From Coleophoma eucalyptorum (lineage: Eukaryota > Ascomycota > Leotiomycetes > Helotiales > Dermateaceae): a stretch of DNA of 64,000 nt. The DNA lies in contig JALRME010000029.1 of assembly GCA_026120035.1 (NCBI GenBank), positions 62,001 to 126,000 on the forward strand, given 5' to 3'. Shown here piece by piece: positions 55,846-64,000 of the stretch (position 1 is the first letter of the stretch; each line of letters starts with the position of its first letter). The translations under genes and the position numbers were made by a program. The notes under the pieces are model-generated. The model worked only from the letters and a program-made list of their open reading frames with translations. It had not been told where the DNA came from and did no database searches.

Positions 55846-58134
55846 GGTGGAGTGTAATGGGAAATAATTAAGCTGTATTTGCAAAAAGAGTGGCTAGGCT
55901 GATGATAGAAGATGCTTGAAGATTGAGACTTGAATAGATGATGGAGGAATATGTTTAGGAGATCGTTCATCTTATATACAGAGCACAAGTGCTCTGCTTT
56001 CTATTCCAAGACCCAAATTCCCCAGCCATAATTTACTCCCAGAGGCTGTCCTTGTAGAAGTCTTGTGCAGTTCATAGGACAAGGCTTGGCACTTACATTG
56101 TAAGACCTAGGGCAAGAGGGAGGGCTGAGTACGAGCAAATCGAGGTAAACAGATCGTTGCCAATGGCAAGGGCTTCATTACTGGAACGAATCCGAGCATG
56201 TTACGAAGCCATGGACTCTAGAACCTGACCCTTGAATTGCCGACAATAAGCCCAACGCTTCCAAGCAACTGGGACGGCGAACGGGATGTCAAAATTTATG
56301 GAGATCCCAAGGGGCTTCGCATGGTTCAATCATGAGGTAAATGGTGAGAGAAAGCCAAGAAGAGAGATGATTACAACCTTCCCAATTGATGATTATGCGG
56401 TGGCCAATGTTGAACGAAGAGCGAACTGCCGAGACCGTGGGATAGAATCGTGCTGTAGGGAAAGGTAAGGGTATAACTAGCGAGAGAATGATTGCTGGCG
56501 GTAGCTTTCCGAGTCTGCCTGAAACTGGGGAAATGATCGTAAAGGGCGAGGATTCAGTGGTCACGGTCCACTAGAACAATAGAACCACAACAAGGCGTCT
56601 CGTGGAGATATTTCCAGATTGTGGTCCTGAAATCATGCGCCAGAAAACCAAGAGAACGGTATGCCTGTTAAAGTTCAAAGATAAATCCTGCTTGGGACGA
56701 CCCCCGGATAAGGCGGTCTACGTCAAATACAACGGCAATATCCCAGGTATCAAAATAGGATACCTGATTGGCATTATCCCTTTGCTCCGCCAGTGGAAGG
56801 ATCAACTTCATGTACTCGCAAATCCGGGGTTGTGGCTCGCAAGTCATTTTTAAGTGAGAGATCGAGTCGCCACCAGCGGAAGCTATGGTGCATAATCGGC
56901 CAGACGCTGATTACAGCTGAGCTATCTTCAATGAGGTTTGCATCATCGGTATTCTACGGTTTTCTCATAGATGTGGTTTCAAGAAAATTTAGCCAAGAAA
57001 CGACGTTGCGTAGGGATCCCCATTCGGCCAAGGCTCAGTTCCCAACACAGCAATGCACAGCCTAGGAGCTCCCTCGTGCAAGGAGCCCTACAGCTCATCA
57101 ATTGCTGGCTATAGGAAGAAGCTCATCTCACCGTCCTCTAGAATCCCCAAGATTGAGAATGTTCACGTCAACCCCTGTCGTGATAGTCGCCAGGTCAAGA
57201 CTTGCAAGGTTGCGAGGGATTGTCACTCATAATCAGTAGCACCGAAATGGCAAGGATGACATGCCAATCGCATGAGTGAAAGCTGGGGTAGGTGCACATA
57301 TCCCAAAGAGCAGTGAAGCAGCAGATAGGCCGAGGCGAGATGCGAGGAACGTGGATGTGCACAAATGGTCGGATGAACGCCAGGACGGTGGCAGGAGGGA
57401 TGAAAGGATGAAAGATGAAATGATGAAGGATGGAAAGTTCTTGCAAGTTGATTTAGACTTTCTAGGCCAGCTCAGTCACGGACTAGCGCCTTGTACCGAC
57501 CTCGGCTTCACCAGAGCCAAGGCGTGTAATGGTGAACCTATGATCCTCCTACATCTAAATCCAAGAACCACGACATAGCCATGACAGTGTCAACCCAGCC
57601 AGCATGTTTTTTTTGTCTTGCTATTTTGGTACTCAACGCTTCGACTACACGGGGTGCCATTTGCCCAACTACTTATAACTTGGTCTCCAAGAACGCTTAA
57701 CACATATCTGGATTCGATCATCATGATGGCTGACGCAGAAACTAATGCGCCAAGAGTCAGGATGGTGCAAGGCTCTCCTGATGCTGTTATCTTCAGCGGC
57801 TTCCACATCGGCCTTCCACCTCGGCCTTCGCGGGCTTTCTGCATAGCTTTCTCCGTTAGCACGCGCGCAAAGGTCACCCCTCTCATGAACGTGTACCTGC
57901 ATAGATAAGATACCACTACCTGTAAACCTCGATTTGAGGTCGCATTCTCAAAAGTGGCGGCAAGAATATTGTCGACCACACGTTGCAGAAGTGGACAATG
58001 GCCTTCAATTGACGGAATTCCACTCTTGCTATCGCAGTTATGATCAACTACATGAGTTTGATAAGAGCCACAAAGCCCAGTGTTGCTGCAGTTGCAGGAA
58101 CCACTCATCGCTCTGTTTTTTTGCTGAGCTCGGC
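55846..58134. other. Divergent intergenic region (carbonic anhydrase / esterase)
   Basis: About 2.3 kb containing the promoters of the minus-strand carbonic anhydrase and the plus-strand esterase. Several 80-170-codon frames occur (for example 57590-58108 minus) but show no domain, and the largest overlaps the esterase leader. No gene supported. Confidence 0.5.
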
Positions 58135-59990
58135 ATGCCTTCTCGTACTCATTTCGCTCTCGTGAGCAGTGCCGTACTCGCTTTTCTGGCGTCTTGCGGC
58201 AGTGCAGCAGCTGTTGCGGTTACGAACTCCACAGCGGTGCCTAGTGTAACCGTCAAGAATGGCACTTACACAGGCGTATACCTGCCAAATTTCGACCAAG
58301 ATATCTTTCTTGGCATTCCTTATTCCTACCCTCCAGTCGCGCCGTTCAGGTTCCTCCCAGCGCGTCCATTGCTGAACGAGACATGGACGGGCACGCGAAA
58401 CGCTTCGAACTATGGCCATACCTGCCCGAGTGCGTACGCGACCGACCTTGCTTTGGGCTATGGCATGTCTGAAGATTGCCTGTTTGTCAATGTTGTGCGG
58501 CCGTCTTCGAGACCAGCTACAAACTTGCCTGTTTTGTTCTGGATTCATGGAGGATCATACCAGACGGGCGCGTCGTCCTTGCCAAATTATAACCTTACCT
58601 ACCTAGTCGAAAGATCTGTAGAAATTGGAAGCCCAATCGTTGCCGCTTCTGTGAACTACCGAAAGGGCCCCTGGGGCTTGATGTATGGCGACGAGATCAA
58701 AAAAGAAGGAAATGAGAATTTGGCCATTAAAGACGTACAGTTAGCGTTGAAATGGATCAAGGAGAACATTGCGGCATTTGGTGGGGATCCTGATAAGGTC
58801 ACTATCCAAGGAGAGTCTTCCGGAAGCTTTATGGTCGGCCAATTGGTTGTTGCTGGCGCTGGAAAGACTGAGCAATTATTTCATCAGTCAATCCAGGAGA
58901 GCGGAAGTGCATCTACCGGAACTTGTAAGTCAAGCTCGAGGTTGGTCAGGCCATGGCTAATGGAAGGGCAGATAACACCACAGAGTGGTATGAACCAAAA
59001 TTCCAATTCATTCTCAACTACACAAATTGCGACTCGCTTGCTTGCCTGCGGGAACTCCCCTACGAGACGATCTATGCCGCACTGAATGGCTCCATCTCTG
59101 GTACCTGGTATCCGGTGTTAGATCCGGTACTCTTCCCAGAGCATCCAGCCAAACTTCTCTCGACTGGCCAGTATCACAAGATCTCATCCATCGATGGTGT
59201 CAACAGCGACGAAGGCACTGACAACGCCGTGCTGGGAATTGACGACGAGGTCGGATTGACTGCGCATCTGACAACGGTGGGTAACCCAGTTATGACACCA
59301 GAGAATGTGGCAACACTCCTAAACATTTACTCTGTGGTGAACTACTCAGACCCGTCCCCCTACGGGATTCCCTTTGATACTGCCGTTGATCCCGCAGCTC
59401 TGGGTTTGGATCTAGGTCTTCAGTACAAGCGACAGGCTGCCATTGTTGGAGATCTGTATTACCATGGCACCCTTTTGCACGACGCTGAATTATATTCCGA
59501 AAACAGCAGTCCTGATAAGCCTATCTACATCTATCGTTTTGATACTCTCCCATGGAATTATACCTCCAACTCTGTAGAAGTCTTCTCTCAACTGGCGAAT
59601 GCCTCGTCTGGCGCGGGTACGGCCTACACCAACAGCTACAAAGGCGTAGCGCACTTTTCTGAAACTCCTTTTGTATTCAACAACCCATCATTTTATGGAC
59701 CAGACCCCTCATATGCAGCTCTTGCAAAGCAGATCTCGGCATTTTGGATCAATTTCGTGAGCTATGGAAATCCAACGCCAGCTGGAAATGGTAGCAGTGT
59801 GACTTGGGAACCGTACTACATACCTGCTGTTAATGAGACAGCCGAAGCTAAGGCAGATAACGATATTGTGGGAAATATCATGGTCATGAGGACAGAAGAG
59901 AGGGGTGGTTGCTCCATGGGTAAGAACGATTGGAGACTCGCGGGCAGAGAGTTCTTTGTCAAGAAGTATCGTGAGGTATACGGAGAGTAA
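58135..59990 (+). CDS. Secreted type-B carboxylesterase
   Basis: Two exons (58135-58924 and 58972-59990); 602 residues. A clear signal peptide (MPSRTHFALVSSAVLAFLASCGSAAA) and about a dozen NxS/T sequons point to secretion. Family signatures: FLGIPYSYPPV, SEDCLFVNVVRP, oxyanion hole FWIHGGSYQTG, nucleophile elbow GESSG (Ser228), acidic residue in NSDEGT, and catalytic His in GVAHFSETPF. All three catalytic residues are present, so it should be active on extracellular esters; the substrate is unknown. ATG 58135 was chosen because it begins the signal peptide; the open frame extends 67 codons upstream but that part is Cys/His-rich and unlike a protein start. Confidence 0.93.
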
Positions 59991-61413
59991 GGCCTTATCC
60001 AATACTTGAACTTGGCTGCAACCGATGCCACCGCTTCATGCGGAAATGTCCCCGCAGACATGTCTTAATAATGCATCCAATGCATCAAGAACATTCTTCA
60101 CTAGTAATTGAGAGATATTAGTAATTTGATAGTCCATATCGAAAATTCATTCCCCGATCCAATTACCTACATGTCAGCTACCTTGTTATTGAGCTCGTGA
60201 TGGCAACAAATCAATCAAATTTGCTTGGTAACGAGATCGACCACACAGAGCGTTTTGATATACTTCGATTCTTAACGGTTCGATCATGACGAGCTCAACG
60301 TAATTTATTTAAATTGAATGGCAGAACCTGATCAGACCTGCGGCTGTCTTCGGATACACATCGAACTCTCCTAGCTGTTTAACAGCTGACTTGGTGACCG
60401 AAAGAGTTTCCATTGGACAGCTTAAAATAAAACCAGCAAACTCTCTCTTTTTTTTTCCGGGAAAGGGGGGGGGGTGAGGCGTTTCCAGAAACTCATCCAG
60501 ACATGTCTGCAGAGTTTACCCGAGGTTGATCTGCAGCATGGTGCAGATACTGACAAGTCATAATTGTCCACTTTGAGCAGCAGTTGATAGTTATTGATAT
60601 TGCTAGGGTTTGGACCATCATTGTGTGCTTTGACTGGGAGAAAGCCCTATCATATGCATCCGCCGATGGTTGAATGCGCATCTTACGACTTAGACCAGAG
60701 CACGCGGTAAGCTCGTCGTATAGTGGACCTGTTAAACTCAAGCTTGAGGGCTAATTGGTTTGAGTATTATGGTACATTCACCTTGTCGCGATTTCATGCT
60801 TGGGCTATTACAAATGACAAGTTTCCTCGATATCGAGCTTGTAGCCCGTGGCCGAAATTTTCATACTGAAGTTCTCAACATGTCCCTGTATCTTGCTCTA
60901 TTTGTGAGTTATCATCTTCCACATCCCCGATGCAGTATTGAGAGATCTGGGGCCAGGCATACAAGCCCGTTGTGATACACCTCCTTAGCCGCATTGAAAT
61001 TATTATTTCGGATTTTGGTTAGAGCCGTGTTCGAATTCGTATATGATGAATGAGATATTTTTGTAATCTACAATAAGCATACTTCCCGAAGTACCGATCT
61101 TCCAGACCCAAAACGGTTTTCATGAATGGGTTGCAGCTTTCCCGTGTAGTACAAGAATGCTGACAACACCAACGCAAGGGCAAGCCAATGGATAAAGGGT
61201 GGCGCCGGCGATATTTGAATGCTGAACACCACACATTGTGAGACCCTGCAGCCAAGCGACATGAGTGATCAGCCATAAGCTGACGCTGATTCTCTATTAG
61301 CTGAGGATATAAGAACAGCACAAGTTACATAGAGAAGTTGCAGGAGAGCGACCACATCTTACTAATATCGCATTGCTGTCGAGTTCCAGGTTACTTTGCC
61401 CTCCATCAGCGAA
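59991..61413. other. Intergenic region, no gene seen
   Basis: About 1.4 kb between two plus-strand genes. Contains T- and G-homopolymer runs near 60445-60475 and AT-rich stretches. Only short anonymous frames occur. The end serves as promoter of the alpha/beta hydrolase. Confidence 0.5.
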
Positions 61414-62394
61414 ATGGCAGACGGTGCTCCTGCAAATCGCGTAAACTCAAGTAAGGTGTCAATAGGCACGCACAAACTCTACATCTCAATTCATGGACCA
61501 AATCGTATGCCTGGCGAGCCCATTGTGGTGATTATTCCAGGTGTCACCAGCAACATTAAGCAATGGGCCGCTGTTAGCCGGCTTCTCGAAGAGAAGAAAT
61601 CGGTCCCCTTCCTCCTATACGACCGAAGCGGGTATAACGAATCCGAAGAGTCTCCAAGTCCTCCTACCGCAGTCAATATTGCAGGTGAACTTAACGCCCT
61701 CCTCAAGGCAGCAGAAGTCGCGCCTCCATACATAATTGTATGCCACTCCTTTGGTGGAATAATCTCTCGAGAATTCATACACCTAAAGCAGACAAATGGA
61801 GAGGATGATGATATATCAGGGATCGTATTTGTCGATGCCAACCAGGAGAAGAATATTCAGCTGTGGCCTAATCCAGAGTTTGGCCCGGACATCTGGAAGG
61901 GGATCAACTACTGGGCGACCGTGACCAATACGAGCGGTGTTCGAGCATTGAATGAAGAAGAATGGAAAGATATGATGGAGGCAGAGTCGAACGGAAGGAT
62001 TCAACGGACTCAAGCGGAAGAATTAAAAAACTATCCTGATAGTGTAAAGGCACTGGCTATTAGAAACCAACTGGGAAGAGAGCCGCCACTTCTCGGTTCT
62101 CGACCAGTCAGCGTACTAAGGGGCGATACATTGAAGGATGAGAGGATCCTGTACAACGCAGGTGTGGCCGCGGGAAATGGGACGGAAGAGCAAAGGGCAA
62201 TGTATCGCAGGAAGCTCGAAACCTTTGAGAAGCTTGATACCAGTTTTCAAAGAGCACACCTTTCGCTTTCCACTAACTCTCATTTTGTCCAAGCCAATAA
62301 TTGTGGTCATAATGTAAACTTACAAGAACCAGAGCTTATAGTGGAGGAGATTTGTTGGGTTCTGCAGGAACTGGATGAGGCAAACAAGCAGTAA
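61414..62394 (+). CDS. Alpha/beta hydrolase fold protein
   Basis: Single exon, 326 residues. Alpha/beta hydrolase features: strand 3 with oxyanion turn VVIIPGVTSNIKQW, FLLYDRSGY after strand 4, nucleophile elbow CHSFGG (Ser112), VFVDAN strand, and a late catalytic His in NNCGHNVNLQEPELI. No signal peptide, so cytosolic. It could be an esterase, epoxide hydrolase-like or C-C hydrolase; the Ser nucleophile argues against epoxide hydrolase, which uses Asp. First ATG at 61414; the open frame begins 18 nt upstream without an ATG. Substrate unknown; it may belong with the esterase upstream and the permease downstream, both on the same strand. Confidence 0.88.
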   Translation: MADGAPANRVNSSKVSIGTHKLYISIHGPNRMPGEPIVVIIPGVTSNIKQWAAVSRLLEEKKSVPFLLYDRSGYNESEESPSPPTAVNIAGELNALLKAAEVAPPYIIVCHSFGGIISREFIHLKQTNGEDDDISGIVFVDANQEKNIQLWPNPEFGPDIWKGINYWATVTNTSGVRALNEEEWKDMMEAESNGRIQRTQAEELKNYPDSVKALAIRNQLGREPPLLGSRPVSVLRGDTLKDERILYNAGVAAGNGTEEQRAMYRRKLETFEKLDTSFQRAHLSLSTNSHFVQANNCGHNVNLQEPELIVEEICWVLQELDEANKQ

Positions 62395-63157
62395 AGTCAT
62401 AAAGCAAGCAATAATTAAGCATCCTCAATCCCAATAAATACCAATATTAAGACAATGATTGTCCCGATGCGACGTCAATATACTATTAACTTCGCCGTCC
62501 CTAACGGGTCGGCTCACTTGATATGCTATGGTCGCTTAGCAGGTCCGGGCAACGCCTTCACAGCTCGCTACAGCAAAGCCACTGCCTCGATTCTTATCAC
62601 GGAATCCCACTTATGGTATCTTTTTGGAACAAGGTTTAGGAAATCTCCATATGGGGCAACTTCAGGAGACTTATAGGACTTGTATATCATTTCAACCCCA
62701 GCATAATCGGCAGCCCCGCTCGTTTCCGCCATCAACTGTCAAGGGGGAGTTTTCCGTGATGCTGTTGTCGGATAAGCGTCTCTTCTACCAGCATGCAGAA
62801 TTGGCATCCAAAGCATTCTTTTCTTGAAGCTCGAGGCAATTGATGGCACGAAATAAGTGATGCTTAACTTAGCTACTCTATCCATTTGGGCACCATCAAA
62901 ACAGATCTGAAATATTTCGAAGACTGCACATGACATGCATTATCTGTGGCTACTGTACGGCGTATGCGCCGTCCTATCATCGCTTTATCTTAGAGAGCCA
63001 AGGCGATAGTGACCCTGGACGAACAACAAGCTGGAGATATGCAACTTCACGGCCAGGACCCAGGAGCGCGGCCGGTAGTCGTGCATAAAGCTCGTAGGGC
63101 CCGTGTCGATCTTGAGACAGGTCAGAATATCTTTCTCTCACATTCATACCTTCAATC
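62395..63157. other. Intergenic region
   Basis: About 760 bp between the alpha/beta hydrolase and the second APC permease, same strand. No gene or distinctive motif seen. Confidence 0.5.
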
Positions 63158-64000
63158 ATGGATTCCGAAAAGGTCGTGGCCAAGACGTCGTCTGAAAACC
63201 TCGACTGCCCCATAGGCGAAGTTGAATCTCTGCGCGAGGCAAAGGCATATCAGACAAAACGAGGATTGGCAGGTCGCCATGTCCAGCTCATGGCGATTGG
63301 GGGTTCGATTGGAACGGGGCTCTTCGTGGGAATAGGATCAAGTCTTTCGTCTTCGGGACCATTATCCGTAGTCCTCGCCTACATCTGTTATTGCTCAGCC
63401 TTTATCTTTCACTGCAATATGGCTGTAGGTGAAATGGCCGCATATCTGCCCATTCGTGGAAGCGTCTACGAGTTCGCAAGTCGATATGTTGATCCTGCGT
63501 TCGGATTCGCGCTGGGATGGACTTATTTTTATGGCAGTGCTATGTTGGTATGTGCTGAGATGAGCGCAGTTGCAACAGTTATGGGATACTGGCTTCCAGA
63601 TGTTAACGCCGCTGCATGGATTGCCATGTCCCTGAGTGTTTGTATTCTGCTTAATGTGTTTGCTGTCAAGTAAGTCATGTTCCTGTTCCAAAGAAAACTC
63701 TCTGTCTGGCATCACATATTGCCTGACTGAATATATTTAGAGAAAAAATGCATTCTGACAATATTATAGATGGTACGGTGAAACAGAGTTCATTTTTGCC
63801 TGTACTAAAGTTCTCCTTCTCATTGGACTCGTCCTCCTGACTTTCATCACCATGCTTGGTGGTAACCCACACCATGACCGGTATGGATTCCGAAGCTGGA
63901 CAGATGGCAACGCTATGCACGAATATATGGGTACTGGGGTGACTGGAAGATTCCTTGGCTGGTGGAAAGTGATGCTGTACGCAGCTTTCTCAGTCTCCGG
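63158..64000 (+). CDS. APC-superfamily amino acid permease, 5' part
   Basis: Two exons are visible (63158-63669 and 63770-64000, intron 63670-63769); the gene continues past the window. About 248 residues. After an acidic cytosolic tail comes the fungal YAT-type TM1 signature LAGRHVQLMAIGGSIGTGLFVGIGSSL, then AVGEMAAYLPIRGSVYEFASRYVDPAFGFALGWTYFYGSAMLVCAEMSA, and WYGETEFIFACTKVLLLIGLV. These place it among fungal general or specific amino acid permeases (Dip5/Gap1-like proton symporters). It is more typical of the fungal YAT family than the permease at 40341. Substrate range cannot be told from this part. Confidence 0.93.

Noticed and set aside
57590..58108. 172-codon minus-strand frame
   Set aside because: Antisense to the esterase leader, Cys-rich without a recognisable pattern, ends in low-complexity sequence.

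Overview
The window is nuclear DNA from a filamentous ascomycete (Pezizomycotina). Genes carry several short introns of about 46-70 nt, with GTAAGT/GTATGT-type donors and CTAAC/CTAAT branch points. Four fungal Zn(II)2Cys6 regulators, a SUR7 membrane protein and a Ppz-type phosphatase are present. There are no rRNA genes, convincing tRNA genes, CRISPR arrays or intact transposons. I reconstructed exon structures by hand; every multi-exon model reported closes in frame.

Layout. 1-7.7 kb: 5' part of a Ppz-type phosphatase (minus), a long intergenic stretch, a SUR7/PalI-family protein and an unrecognised single-pass membrane protein. 7.7-13.5 kb: gene-poor DNA with a MITE-like inverted repeat. 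13.5-19.4 kb: an internally truncated FAD monooxygenase (probable pseudogene), a zinc-cluster regulator next to it, and a methyltransferase-like protein. 21.5-25.9 kb: an AzgA-type purine permease with ten exons and a GNAT acetyltransferase. 25.9-30.1 kb: gene-poor. 30.1-37.2 kb: a MeaA/Mep1-type ammonium transporter, an intronless ACC deaminase and a large zinc-cluster regulator. 37.4-45.6 kb: a type-B carboxylesterase, an APC amino acid/amine permease, a DAO-family FAD oxidoreductase and a type II HAD hydrolase. 46.3-52.7 kb: two divergent, similarly built zinc-cluster regulators sharing a 277-bp promoter, then a cytochrome P450 resembling phenylacetate hydroxylases (CYP504-like). 54.7-64 kb: a secreted alpha-carbonic anhydrase, a secreted type-B carboxylesterase, an alpha/beta hydrolase and the 5' part of a second APC permease.

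Taken together, the window is rich in nitrogen acquisition and small-molecule catabolism. It encodes purine, ammonium and two amino acid/amine permeases, an ammonia-releasing ACC deaminase, an FAD amino acid/amine oxidase-like enzyme, a HAD hydrolase, esterases and a P450, with regulators interspersed. The most interesting hypothesis is that 30-53 kb is a loosely clustered catabolic neighbourhood with local regulators: uptake, oxidation or deamination, aromatic hydroxylation, ammonium handling. That linkage is inferred from gene order and family knowledge only.
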